Assembly: GCF_001735805.1 (NCBI RefSeq)
Contig: NZ_CP017248.1
Location: 6,324,001-6,388,000 of the forward strand
From: Streptomyces fodineus
GTDB taxonomy: Bacteria > Actinomycetota > Actinomycetes > Streptomycetales > Streptomycetaceae
Direction of reading: 5' to 3'
DNA: 64,000 nucleotides
Shown here: in pieces, positions 45,095 through 54,337 of the stretch
How the letters are laid out: every line of letters starts with the position of its first letter
Position numbering within the stretch: position 1 is the stretch's first letter
Position numbers and translations under genes: made by a program
The notes under the pieces: model-generated
What the model was told of the DNA's origin: nothing
Database searches by the model: none
Seen by the model: the letters and a program-made list of their open reading frames with translations, nothing else

Positions 45095-46681
45095 TTACGC
45101 GACGGCGCGCTTGATGATGTCCACAAGAGTGGACGGTGACAGCTCCTGGTCCGAGCGGGCCAGGACGTGCTGGTCGGGGCGGACGAGCAGCGCGCCGCCC
45201 TCGGGAAGGCCGGCCTCGATGCGCCAGGCGTCGGGGGTCTCCGTGTCGGCGGTGTCGATGTGGTGGACGCGGATGTCCAGGCCGGTCGCGGCCCGCGCAT
45301 CGGCCACGGCGGTCCGCCAGCCGTCGGTGTCGGTGTCGGAATCGGTCAGGACGGTGAAACCGGGACCGCAGACGTCCAGGGTGGACAGCCGGCGCTCGCC
45401 GGTGGTCAGCCAGATGTGCGGGACGCGCGTGCCGGTCTGGCCCGACAGCGTTTCCACGTGGAGTTGCTCGGGTGCGCCGTACCGGTAGCGGGTCATCGTC
45501 GGCTCCATGCCGATCAGACTCGCCAGGGAAGCCGCGTTTTCCGGGGTCTCCACGCCGAAGCGAGCGTGGAAGTCGTTCATCACCGCGGACTGTTCCGCCG
45601 CGATCATGGCACGCTGACGGCGTTCGGCCGCGTACGTGTCCAGCAGTCCGTCACCGGCCCGGCCGGCCAGCACGGCGGCCAGCTTCCAGGTGAGGTTGTG
45701 CACGTCGGCCAGGCCGAGGTTCGGTGCGTAACCGCCCCACGGCGGCTGGCGGTGCGCCGCCTCGCCCGCGAGCAGGACCCGCCCGCGCCGGTATTCGTCG
45801 GCGACCCACGAACCCGTGTCCCAGGCCTCGTGCTTCAGCAGCTCCACCTCGACGTCGTCCGCGCCGACGGCGGTGCGGACGAGCTCGACGCAGCGCTCGG
45901 CGGGATAGTCGGCGAAGGTTTCCCGCGCCGGGTCGTATTCGATGTACAGCGACCATTCGTCGATGAAGTTCGTCGACGCCATCAGTCCCTGCACGGGGCC
46001 GCCCACGAGCCGGCACTGGCTGAAGGTGCGCTCGCTGGACCCTCCGGTGAGGTCGGCGCGGAAGTAGGTGCTGATGTAGTGCTGGCTCGCGGGCAGTTCC
46101 CACCCGCTGGTGCCGAAGGCCTTCCGCACCGGCTCGTTCCGGCCGTCGACGACGATCAGGTAGTCCGCGCGCACGGTGGTGGTGCCGCCGGGACCCGTGA
46201 GGGTCGCGACAACGCCGTCCGCGTCTTCGGTGAAGTCGGTGAGATCGGTCTGGAAGCGCAGGTCACCACCCCGCTCACGAGCGATGTCCACCAAGAGCTG
46301 CTCGGCTTCCTCCTGGGGCGCGAACAGGAACTTCACCGGACTGAGCTCGTCCCCCCGGTAACCGCGAGGGGCGACCTCCATCACCTCCGATGCCATCATG
46401 GTGGGTCCGATGCGCACACCGAGCGCGCCCTGCTTCCGCGAGGTGAACGCGAGCGCCACCTCCGCCATGCGCTCCTCGATACCGAGTTGGCGCAGAATCT
46501 CCACGGTGCGCTTGTGTACGACGCGGGCCTTGGGCCGCACCGAAAGGCCGTTGTCCTTGTCGACGAGAACGAAATCGACACCGTGGTACTGGAGCATCAG
46601 CGCGGCCGAGATACCGGGCATCCCGCCGCCGACGATCAGTACCGGAACGTTGGTGTGAGGTGAAGAGTCCTGTGCGTTCAT
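45095..46681 (-). CDS. FAD-dependent aromatic monooxygenase (3-HPP hydroxylase type, Rif-Orf19-like)
   Basis: A 528 aa group A flavin monooxygenase. VLIVGGGMPGISAALMLQYH (FAD, about residue 12), KARVVHKRTVEILRQLGIEE, IVVDGRNEPVRKAFG (DG motif), and VLLAGEAAHRQPPWGGYAPN (GD motif with Glu for Asp) are followed by a thioredoxin-like C-terminal part. Rif-Orf19 of this family acts in naphthoquinone ring formation on the ansamycin tetraketide, so the same job is likely here. It has no SD; the box promoter (46688-46732) places the transcription start at or next to the A of ATG 46681, which implies a leaderless mRNA. The hydrolase gene follows 15 bp later. Confidence 0.93.
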   Translation of the reverse strand: MNAQDSSPHTNVPVLIVGGGMPGISAALMLQYHGVDFVLVDKDNGLSVRPKARVVHKRTVEILRQLGIEERMAEVALAFTSRKQGALGVRIGPTMMASEVMEVAPRGYRGDELSPVKFLFAPQEEAEQLLVDIARERGGDLRFQTDLTDFTEDADGVVATLTGPGGTTTVRADYLIVVDGRNEPVRKAFGTSGWELPASQHYISTYFRADLTGGSSERTFSQCRLVGGPVQGLMASTNFIDEWSLYIEYDPARETFADYPAERCVELVRTAVGADDVEVELLKHEAWDTGSWVADEYRRGRVLLAGEAAHRQPPWGGYAPNLGLADVHNLTWKLAAVLAGRAGDGLLDTYAAERRQRAMIAAEQSAVMNDFHARFGVETPENAASLASLIGMEPTMTRYRYGAPEQLHVETLSGQTGTRVPHIWLTTGERRLSTLDVCGPGFTVLTDSDTDTDGWRTAVADARAATGLDIRVHHIDTADTETPDAWRIEAGLPEGGALLVRPDQHVLARSDQELSPSTLVDIIKRAVA

Positions 46682-46687
46682 AAAATC

Positions 46688-46732
46688 ATGCTCGCGTAGC
46701 GGAGCAGCACGGCCCATCCCTCACCCTGACAG
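46688..46732 (-). promoter_or_regulatory. RifZ-type box and promoter of the FAD monooxygenase operon
   Basis: On the minus strand CTGTC (46732-46728), N8, GGATG (46719-46715), a full-consensus copy. At 22 nt the -10 would be GAGCAT (46693-46688), which puts the start at the ATG. TACGCG at 17 nt is the other option. Confidence 0.68.
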
Positions 46733-46763
46733 CTAAGGGCCGGGGCCCTTTGTCGAGAGGGTA

Positions 46764-47807
46764 ATGGTGGTTAGCCTCGCCGATATGAAGGCGATAGTTT
46801 ATTCGTCGGTCGGTGACTGCGACGTCCTTGAATTCGTCGAACGGGAAGTGCCCGAGCCTGCACCCGGCGAGGTCCGGGTCAAAGTGCTCATTTCAGGGGT
46901 GAATCCGACCGACTGGAAGGCCCGTCAGTTCGGCCATGCGGGCGGCGCGTTGATGTTCCCCGAAGTGATCCCGCACCACGACGGCAGCGGGGTGATCGAT
47001 GCCGTCGGACCCGGCGTCGACCCGTCGCGGGTCGGGCAGCGGGTGTGGATCTGGGAGGCGGGGTGGCGCCGTGCCCACGGCACGGCCGCGGAATACGTGG
47101 TGCTCCCCGCGCGCCAGGCCGTCCCGCTGCCCGAGAGCGTCTCGTTCGAGGTCGGCGCGAGCCTCGGTCTGCGGACGATCGCCGCGCACCGCTGCCTGAT
47201 GGCCGTGCAGAACGGCCCCGACCGGCTCGGTCCCGGCGCCCTGGAGGGGCGCACCGTCCTCGTCGCCGGCGGCGCGGGTGCGGTCGGACACGCCGCGATC
47301 CAGCTCGGGAACTGGTGCGGCGCGACCGTGATCGCGACGGTGAGCGGCGAGGAGAAGGCCGAGCTGGCTCGTGCGGCGGGCGCGGCGCACACCGTCGACT
47401 ACCGGTCGGGGAAGGCGGCGGAGGAGATCCGCGGTGTCGCCCCCGGCGGTGTGGATCTGATCGTCGAGGTGGCCGCGTCCGCGAACGTGGCCACCGATCT
47501 GGACGTCCTCGCCCCGAACGGCACGGTCGCCGCCTACGGCACCGAGATGGACGCCCGGCTGACGTTGCCGATCCCGCCGGTGATCGGACGCAACCTGCGC
47601 TACCAGTTCGTACTGGCGTTGACCCTTCCGCCTGCCGACAAGGATCTCGCCGTCGCGGACGTCGCCGCTGCTGTGGCGGCGGGAGCACTCGACGTCGGCG
47701 AGGAGGCCGGGCTGCCGCTGCGGCGGTTCCCCCTGTGGCGCACCGGCGAGGCGCAGGACGCGGTCAGGTCCGGGGTCGTGGGCAAGGTCCTGGTCGACAT
47801 CGGTTGA
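46764..47807 (+). CDS. MDR-superfamily NADPH:quinone reductase
   Basis: About 347 aa, zinc-free medium-chain reductase: MKAIVYSSVGDCDVLEFVER, GVNPTDWKARQF, HHDGSGVIDAVG, AGGAGAVGHAAIQLG (NADPH, about residue 170), IVEVAASANV and GKVLVDIG at the end. This is the quinone oxidoreductase branch of the superfamily, which reduces quinones or enones. A quinone, enoyl or keto intermediate of the naphthoquinone chromophore would be a natural substrate (inference). ATG 46764 or GTG 46767 follow GAGAGG; ATG 46785 has no SD. It is divergent from the monooxygenase gene across 82 bp, with only that side carrying a box. Confidence 0.9.
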   Translation: MVVSLADMKAIVYSSVGDCDVLEFVEREVPEPAPGEVRVKVLISGVNPTDWKARQFGHAGGALMFPEVIPHHDGSGVIDAVGPGVDPSRVGQRVWIWEAGWRRAHGTAAEYVVLPARQAVPLPESVSFEVGASLGLRTIAAHRCLMAVQNGPDRLGPGALEGRTVLVAGGAGAVGHAAIQLGNWCGATVIATVSGEEKAELARAAGAAHTVDYRSGKAAEEIRGVAPGGVDLIVEVAASANVATDLDVLAPNGTVAAYGTEMDARLTLPIPPVIGRNLRYQFVLALTLPPADKDLAVADVAAAVAAGALDVGEEAGLPLRRFPLWRTGEAQDAVRSGVVGKVLVDIG

Positions 47808-47816
47808 GCCGGCCGA

Positions 47817-47861
47817 CTGTACGAGTGAGGGATGTGCCGCCGGCCGGCGCCCTCCTAGCCT
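47817..47861 (+). promoter_or_regulatory. RifZ-type box and promoter of the P450 / AMP-ligase operon
   Basis: CTGTA (47817-47821), N8, GGATG (47830-47834); -10 TAGCCT (47856-47861), exactly 22 nt after GAGGGAT. The start should be near 47868. It appears to drive four genes up to 54286. Confidence 0.75.
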
Positions 47862-47903
47862 GCCGGACACAGCCCGGGAACCGAACTGACGAGGAGACGA
47901 ACG

Positions 47904-49154
47904 ATGACTGTGCCGGTGGACGCCGAAGACCTGGTGCGCCTGGTGACGGCGCCCGGCACGAGCGGCGAACCGTTCGCCCACTACCGGCAGCTCCGGGACC
48001 TGTCCGGTGTCTACCGCAGCGAGCGCCTGGGGATGACGCTGGTGACCGGGCAGGCCGAATGCCAGCGGGTGCTCGGTGACAAGGAGACGTTCCGGGTCAT
48101 CGACGCCGCGTGGATGGAGGCGAAGATGCCCGGCTGGAAGCCGTCCGCCAGTCAGGAGCAGTTCTTCTCCTCGCTGTTCTTCCGCAATCCGCCCGAACAC
48201 ACCCGGCTGCGTGCCCAGCTCTCGCGAGGCTTCTCCAGCCGGCAGCTGCGCCAGCTCGGCCCCATGGTGGAGCACGAGGCCCGGGTCGTGTTCGACCGCC
48301 TGCTGGGCACACCGTCCGGCGAAGCCGTCGACTTCCAGGAACTGGTCTCCGAACCGTTGAGCATGGCCGCGCTCGGTGGCCTGCTCGGCATTCCGGCGGC
48401 CGAACAACCCCGGTGCTGGACCCTGCTGAACGAGGCGCTGCCCCAGCCCGACCCGACGGCGGACGACGCGACCCGCCAGGCCGTCCAACAGCGGGCGGAC
48501 CGGGCGGCGTTGGCGATGTCCGAGTACTTCGAGAAGCTCGTGGCCGCCAAACGGGCCGACCCCGCCGACGACCTCATCAGCGCCTACCTGGCCGAGCAGT
48601 CCGACGACCCGGACCGGCTGTCCGACAGTGAGCTGGCGCTGGCGCTGCTGCCCATCTTCGGTGCGGGAGTCGCGGCGCTGAGCGCCACGCTCGGCAACGC
48701 CGTGCACACCCTGCTGTCCCACCCGGACACCCTGGAGCGCGTGCGGAGCGGTGACTTCTCGGCGGACCGGGCGGTGGCGGAGATCTTCCGCTACTGCGGC
48801 GGATACCACGTCACCCGCCGTTACACGGCCCAGGACGTCGAACTGGGTGGGGTCGCGCTGTCCGCGGGGTCGGTGCTGGTGCTGCTCCTGGCCGCGGCGA
48901 ACCGCGATCCGAAGGCGTTCCACGAGCCGGAGACCTTCGACATCGACCGGACCGGGGCCGGCTCGCTCGCGTTCAGCGCGGGCATCCACCACTGCCTCGG
49001 AGCCGCGTTGTCGAAGCTGGTCGCCGAGGCGGTCTGCCGGGAACTGCGCCGGGTGCCGCGGCTGCGCTCGGCCGGGGACCCCAAGTGGCGGCCGGACATG
49101 CTGTTCTTCGGCCCCGAGCGGCTGCCGGTGGCGATCGGCGGACAGGACCGTTAG
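47904..49154 (+). CDS. Cytochrome P450 without the I-helix acid-alcohol pair
   Basis: A 416 aa bacterial P450. The heme loop is FSAGIHHCLGAAL with Cys364, and the ExxR is EIFR. In the I helix (about residues 252-262) the usual AGxDT/ET is GAGVAAL, so both the acid and the Thr that deliver protons to bound O2 are Ala. Such P450s exist but often need substrate-assisted protonation, act as peroxygenases or bind PCP-tethered substrates. GAGGAG precedes ATG 47904 well. First gene of a box-controlled operon with two AMP ligases and a carboxyltransferase. It could hydroxylate the PCP-bound amino acid like NovI, or tailor the ansamycin. Confidence 0.92.
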   Translation: MTVPVDAEDLVRLVTAPGTSGEPFAHYRQLRDLSGVYRSERLGMTLVTGQAECQRVLGDKETFRVIDAAWMEAKMPGWKPSASQEQFFSSLFFRNPPEHTRLRAQLSRGFSSRQLRQLGPMVEHEARVVFDRLLGTPSGEAVDFQELVSEPLSMAALGGLLGIPAAEQPRCWTLLNEALPQPDPTADDATRQAVQQRADRAALAMSEYFEKLVAAKRADPADDLISAYLAEQSDDPDRLSDSELALALLPIFGAGVAALSATLGNAVHTLLSHPDTLERVRSGDFSADRAVAEIFRYCGGYHVTRRYTAQDVELGGVALSAGSVLVLLLAAANRDPKAFHEPETFDIDRTGAGSLAFSAGIHHCLGAALSKLVAEAVCRELRRVPRLRSAGDPKWRPDMLFFGPERLPVAIGGQDR

Positions 49155-49258
49155 GGCCCGGAAGACGTCTTTCCGGCCGCCCTCGACATGCCGCCCCGTC
49201 CGCCGCGGGATGCGCACGATTCCCCCATCCATCCGAACGAAGAAGAAGACGCCGGACT

Positions 49259-50860
49259 ATGACCACGACGCATGAGCACTATGTCCAGCAGCTGCTGACC
49301 CGGTTCGACGCCGATCCGGACCGTCCCGCGATAGTCAGCCGTGGTGTCACCCTCACCGCCGGTCAGGCGGCGGCCGCAACCCGCCGCGCGGGCGCGGCGA
49401 TGAGCGCGCAGGGGATCACGCGGGGCGCCGTGGTCGCCATCCTGACCCAGCCGAACACCGCGGCCACGCTGATCCTGCGCTGGGCGGCCAATCTGGTGGG
49501 CGCCACCGCCGCGCACGTGCGCGGCATCAACGCGGTCACCCCGGACGACGAGCTGCGGCTGGAGCTGCAGCGTGCCGTCGTCGCCGACCTGGGCGCCGAC
49601 CTGCTCGCGGTCGACACCGCCAACCTGCCACGGGCGCGCGCCCTGCTGGCGGACATGGCCACCCGGCCGGCCCTCGCCGCGCTGGGCGACGCCGGGCCGG
49701 ACGCCGTCGACCTCACCGCCGGCACCGCCGCCGACGTCACGGTGTGCCCGGACCTCACCGACGACGACCTCGCGGTGATCACCCTGACCAGCGGGTCGGG
49801 CGGCGACCCGAAGGGTGTCTGCTGGAGCTTCGGGGTCAAGAACGAGATGATCAGGTCGGCCGGGAGCCGCAGCGGCGAGTCGACCTTCCTGATCACCGCG
49901 CCGTTGACGCATTCGAGCGGATTCGGTGCGGACGACACGCTCATGACCGGCGGCCGCGTGGTCCTCCGCGACGGTTTCGACGCCCGGGGTGTGCTGCGGG
50001 ACATCGCCGAACACCGCGTCACGCGGGTCATGCTCGGCGCCCCGCAGGTGTATGCGCTGGCCACGCACCCCGACCGGCCGGCCGCCGACGTGTCCAGCCT
50101 GCGCGAGCTCATCTACGGCGGCAGCCCCGCCGCGCCCAGCCGGCTGCGCGAGGCCTTCGAGGTCTTCGGCCCGATTCTGATCCAGGTGTACGGCTCCACC
50201 GAGACCGGTGTGATCAGCATGCTGCTTCCGGACGACCACAAGGACATCGGCCGGTGTGCCACGGTCGGCCGTCCCCTGGCCCCCTCCCGGCTGAGCGTCA
50301 GGAACCCCGAAAACGGCGGCGAGGTGCCGAGCGGCGAGACGGGTGAGGTGTGGAGCGCCCCCGCGTGGCTGACGTCCGGCTACTGGCACGCCCCGGAACT
50401 GACCGCGCGGACCATCCAGGACGGCTGGGTACGCACCGGCGACCTCGGGCGCCTCGACGAGGGCGGGTACCTCCACCTCAGCGGCCGGATGTCGGACGTG
50501 ATGAAGGTCAAGGGCATCAGGATCCACCCGGAGGACGTCGAACGGGTCCTCAGCGAGGCTCCCGGTGTGTCCCAGGCGGCGGTGTGCGGCGTGGAGAACG
50601 CGGACCGGGTGGAGCAGATCTACGCGGTGGCCGTCGCCCTGCCCGGCGCCGACGTCGACTCCGAGACGCTGCGCCGCCACGTGTCCGAGGTGCTCTCGGA
50701 CAACCACGTCCCGTCCGTGATCGACCTCTGGCCGCAGCTGCCGATGGTCGGCACCGGCAAGCCCGACCGCGCTTGGCTGCGGGCCCGGGCCCGCGCGGCG
50801 CTGGGCCTGGACGACGCCCGTACGTCGAAGGAAACAGCCCCGATCCTCCAAGGCAGTTGA
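49259..50860 (+). CDS. Acyl-AMP/CoA ligase 1
   Basis: A 533 aa ANL-family ligase: TLTSGSGGDPKGVCW (P-loop), VYGSTETG, TSGYWH, RTGDLGRLDEGGYLHLSGR and the catalytic Lys in GTGKPDRAWL. No carrier domain. It could make a CoA thioester or acyl-AMP for transfer to a PCP or to an amine. ATG 49259 follows 104 bp of intergenic sequence after the P450 gene; the next ligase comes 68 bp later. Its substrate cannot be read from the sequence; an aryl or branched acid for the acyltransferase or amide ligation is plausible. Confidence 0.88.
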   Translation: MTTTHEHYVQQLLTRFDADPDRPAIVSRGVTLTAGQAAAATRRAGAAMSAQGITRGAVVAILTQPNTAATLILRWAANLVGATAAHVRGINAVTPDDELRLELQRAVVADLGADLLAVDTANLPRARALLADMATRPALAALGDAGPDAVDLTAGTAADVTVCPDLTDDDLAVITLTSGSGGDPKGVCWSFGVKNEMIRSAGSRSGESTFLITAPLTHSSGFGADDTLMTGGRVVLRDGFDARGVLRDIAEHRVTRVMLGAPQVYALATHPDRPAADVSSLRELIYGGSPAAPSRLREAFEVFGPILIQVYGSTETGVISMLLPDDHKDIGRCATVGRPLAPSRLSVRNPENGGEVPSGETGEVWSAPAWLTSGYWHAPELTARTIQDGWVRTGDLGRLDEGGYLHLSGRMSDVMKVKGIRIHPEDVERVLSEAPGVSQAAVCGVENADRVEQIYAVAVALPGADVDSETLRRHVSEVLSDNHVPSVIDLWPQLPMVGTGKPDRAWLRARARAALGLDDARTSKETAPILQGS

Positions 50861-50928
50861 GTACCAGGACCTGGTCTGCCAGCAGTGACGACCGCCCGGC
50901 TCGCTCCCCGACCACCTTGGAGATTCCC

Positions 50929-52578
50929 GTGAACCGTACCGCCATCCGGCACGTCGACCACATCCCCGCAAGCCAGCGCCGCGCCTGGGCCGCCGCGGGC
51001 CACTACCCGGACCGGGACCTGTACTCCCAGTTCCGCAGCCGCGTCGACCGCGATCCCGCGGCGCCCGCCGTGATCGACGCCGACGGCACGTTCGGCTACG
51101 GCGAACTCGACGACCTGACCCGGCGCCTGGCCGCCGGTCTGGCCCGCCTGGGGATAGGCGAGGGCGAGGTGGTGGCCGTACAACTGCCCAACGGCCGCCT
51201 GGCCTGCGCGGTCGAGCTCGCCGTGGCCGCACTCGGGGCCATCGCGCTGCCCTTCCCGGTCGGACGCGGCGAGCGGGAGGCGGAGAACCTGCTGCGCCGG
51301 TCCGAGGCCGTCGCCGTCATCACGGTCGCCGAACACCACGGCCATCCCTGTGCGGCCCGGGTCCGCGAGCACTCGGCCACCTTGCCCGGCCTGCGTGCCG
51401 TCATCGCCGTCGGCGCCGAGGTGCAGGGATGCGTGCCGATCGACGCGCTGCTCGCCTCCGACGCCCGCGAATTCGTCCACCACGCGGCGGACCCCGACGC
51501 GCCGGCCCGGATCCTGGTCACCTCCGGGTCCGAGGCGGAACCGAAGATGGTCCTGTACTCGCACAACGCCCTGTCCGGTGGCCGCGGCGCCCAGATGGCA
51601 GCCCTGCACGAGGATCCCGGCGCCATGCGCAACTTCTTCCTCATGCCACTGGGCTCGGCCTTCGGCTCCAGCGGCACCCCGGTCACCCTCGCGGCCTTCG
51701 GCGCGACACTCGTCGTACGGCCCGCCTTCGACCCCGCCGGCACCCTCGCCATGGTCGAGGCCGCCCGGGTCACGCACCTGTTCGGCGTGCCCACGATGCT
51801 GCGCATGCTGCTGGACTGCCCGGCGATCCACGACACCGACCTCAGCAGCCTGCGGGCCGTCGTGATCGGGGGCGCCGCGCTGGACCCCGACACCGCCCGC
51901 CGCGCCGGTGAGATCCTGAAGTGCGCGGTGGTGCCCATTTACGGCTCGGCCGACGGAGTCGGGTGTCACAACGGCCTCACGGGTTTCGACGGCACCATCG
52001 GCCGCCCCAACCCCGCCGTGGCGGACATCCGGGTGGTGGACGAAAACGGGATCCCGGTGCCGCCCGGCACCACCGGCGAGCTGGTCTCGCGGGGCCCGAT
52101 GTCGCCGATGTGCTACTTCAACTCCCCGGAGCTGGACCGCAGACTGCGCACCCCCGACGGCTGGACCCGCACCGGCGACCTCGGCGTGTTCGACGAGCAG
52201 GGCCGTCTCACCCTCGTGGGCCGGTGCAAGGATGTGGTCATCCGGGGCGGCCTCAACATCAGTCCGGCGGAGGTGGAGTCGGTGCTGATCACACACCCGG
52301 ACATCCGCGACGTGGCCTGTGTGCCGGTGCCCGACCCGCACTACGGCGAGCGCATGTGCGCCTGCGTGGCCACATCGGCGGAGCTGACCCTGACCGAGCT
52401 GACCCGGCACCTCGCGTCCTGCGGGATGGAGCCGCGGAAGTTCCCGGAACGGCTGCTCGTGCTGCCGGCCCTGCCGCTGGGTCCCGCCGGGAAGGTCGAC
52501 CGGCGGGCGCTGCGCGTGCAAGCGGCCGCGAGCCTGGCCGGCGACGGCCTGCGCCCGCCGCGGGACTTGACTGCGTGA
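50929..52578 (+). CDS. Aryl-acid AMP ligase 2 (EntE/DhbE/NovL-like)
   Basis: A 549 aa ANL-family ligase that resembles the stand-alone aryl-acid ligases: the N-terminus AAGHYPDRDLYSQFRSRVDR, ILVTSGSEAEPKMVLYSHNA, PIYGSADGVGCHNG (cf. FGMAEG of EntE), PMCYFNSPEL, GWTRTGDLGVFDEQGRLTLV, RGGLNISPAEVE and GPAGKVDRRAL. The HN pair that reads the 2-hydroxyl of dihydroxybenzoate in DhbE appears as GS here, so another aryl acid is likely. GTG 50929 has TTGGAG upstream. NovL, which forms the aminocoumarin amide bond, belongs to this family, so an amide ligase role is a real option. Confidence 0.88.
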   Translation: MNRTAIRHVDHIPASQRRAWAAAGHYPDRDLYSQFRSRVDRDPAAPAVIDADGTFGYGELDDLTRRLAAGLARLGIGEGEVVAVQLPNGRLACAVELAVAALGAIALPFPVGRGEREAENLLRRSEAVAVITVAEHHGHPCAARVREHSATLPGLRAVIAVGAEVQGCVPIDALLASDAREFVHHAADPDAPARILVTSGSEAEPKMVLYSHNALSGGRGAQMAALHEDPGAMRNFFLMPLGSAFGSSGTPVTLAAFGATLVVRPAFDPAGTLAMVEAARVTHLFGVPTMLRMLLDCPAIHDTDLSSLRAVVIGGAALDPDTARRAGEILKCAVVPIYGSADGVGCHNGLTGFDGTIGRPNPAVADIRVVDENGIPVPPGTTGELVSRGPMSPMCYFNSPELDRRLRTPDGWTRTGDLGVFDEQGRLTLVGRCKDVVIRGGLNISPAEVESVLITHPDIRDVACVPVPDPHYGERMCACVATSAELTLTELTRHLASCGMEPRKFPERLLVLPALPLGPAGKVDRRALRVQAAASLAGDGLRPPRDLTA

Positions 52579-52652
52579 CCGTCCGAAGCCGAGCAGAGCG
52601 CCACGAACTTGAAAGGGGGGAAGGGGCGACGGCGCACCGTGCCCCGCGACCC

Positions 52653-54286
52653 ATGACCACTGTCAGCGAACCCGTTGCTCGCCTCTCGGGCGCCGGCACA
52701 GTACCTCCGGGCCCGCACACGACGGCGGAGAAGCTGGCGGACCTGCACCAACGCATGGACAGCGCCGTGCAGCCGGGGAGCGCGGCCGCGGTCGCCCGGC
52801 AGCACGCGAACGGCCGCATGACGGCTCGTGAACGCATCGACGCGCTGCTCGACCCCGGGTCCTTCGAGGAACTCGACGCGCTGGTGCGGCGCCGGTGCGC
52901 CGACCCGGCGATGGCGAGCCGCCGGCCCTACGGCGACGGTGTCGTCGTGGGCACCGGGACGATCAACGGTCGCACGGTCGCCGTGTTCAGCCAGGACGCC
53001 ACCGTGTTCGGCGGAGCACTCGGCGAGGCACACGGCGAGAAGATCACCAAGCTCATGGAGCTGGCGGTCAAGATCGGCTGCCCGATCGTGGGCATCAACG
53101 ACGGCGCGGGTGCCCGGATCCAGGAGAGCGTGGACACGCTGGCCCTGTACGGGGGATCTTCTACCGGAATGTGCGCTGCTCCGGTGTCGTGCCGCAGATC
53201 TCGCTGGTCCTGGGACCGTGCGCCGGTGGCGGTGTGTACTCGCCCGCGCTGACCGACTTCATCGTCATGGTCGACAAGACGAGCAACATGTTCATCACCG
53301 GGCCGGACGTCATCAAGACCGTCACCGGGGAGGAGGTCAGTCTGGAGGAACTCGGCGGCGGACGCCTGCACAACGCGCGTTCCGGGGTGGCGCACTACCT
53401 GGCCACCGACGAGGACGACGCGTTCGACTACGTCAGGAACCTGCTGGACTACCTGCCGGGCAACAACCTGTCCGAGCCGAAGTCGTACCCGCCGCCGCGC
53501 CCGTCGGGACCCCTCACGGCCGACGGGCTCACACCGGCCGACCTGGAACTGGACAGGATCATCCCCGACTCGACCCACCAGGCGTACGACATGTACGAGG
53601 TGATCACCCGTGTGCTCGATGACGGGGAGTTCCTCGAGGTGCACGAGATGTTCGCGCCGAACATCATCGTCGGGTTCGGGCGGGTGGACGGCCGCAGCGT
53701 CGGGATCGTGGCCAATCAGCCCACCCACCTCGCCGGCTGCCTGGACATAGACGCCTCCACCAAGGCCGCCCGGTTCATCCGCATCTGCGATGCCTTCAAC
53801 GTGCCCGTGCTGTCCTTCGTGGACGTGCCCGGCTTCCTGCCCGGTACGGACCAGGAGTGGGACGGCATCATCCGGCACGGCGCCAAACTCGTCTACGCCT
53901 ACGCGGAGGCGCTGGTTCCGAAGATCACGGTCATCGTGCGCAAGGCGTACGGCGGCGCCTACGCCGCCATGGGCTCCAAACACCTCGGTGCCGACATCAA
54001 CCTGGCCTGGCCGACCGCCGAGATCGAGGTGATGGGGGCGCCGAGCGCGGTCAGCGTTCTGCACCGCAAGGAACTGGCGGCCCTGCACGGCAACGAACTC
54101 CTGGAAAAGCGTGCGCAATTGGAGCGGAAATACGCGGCGACCCCCTACGCCGACGCCGAGCGCGGGTACATCGACGCGGTGATTCCGCCGTCGCACACAC
54201 GCAGGCGAGTCGGGCGCGCGCTGCGGATGCTTGCGGAGAAGCGAGTGGACGCCCTGCCCAGGCGACACGGGAACATCCCGCTCTGA
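52653..54286 (+). CDS. Acyl-CoA carboxylase carboxyltransferase (PccB-like), frameshifted
   Basis: Carboxyltransferase subunit that would make methylmalonyl-CoA from propionyl-CoA for the methylmalonyl-specific modules. The N-terminal part to 53150 (EKLADLHQRMDSAV, QDATVFGGALGEAHGEKITK, INDGAGARIQESVDTLALYG) and the part from about 53155 (IFYRNVRCSGVVPQISLVLG, PCAGGGVYSPALTDF, FVDVPGFLPGT, KAYGGAYAAMGSKHL) are in different frames. One more G in the run 53151-53155 restores a normal protein of about 544 aa. If the shift is real the enzyme is dead. The start ATG 52653 has a G/A-rich SD-like stretch only 26 nt away. Last gene of the operon, followed by a terminator. Confidence 0.9.
53151..53155 (+). 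other. Frameshift point in carboxyltransferase gene (G5 run)
   Basis: Frame one reads ALYGGSSTGM, frame two reads GIFYRNV. Six Gs instead of five give ALYGGIFYRNV, the family consensus. Same kind of site and same direction of shift as at 677-681. Confidence 0.88.
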
Positions 54287-54337
54287 CCCCGCGCACCGTG
54301 GACCGCGCCGTCACCGCGGCCCGCTGAACCGCACAGA

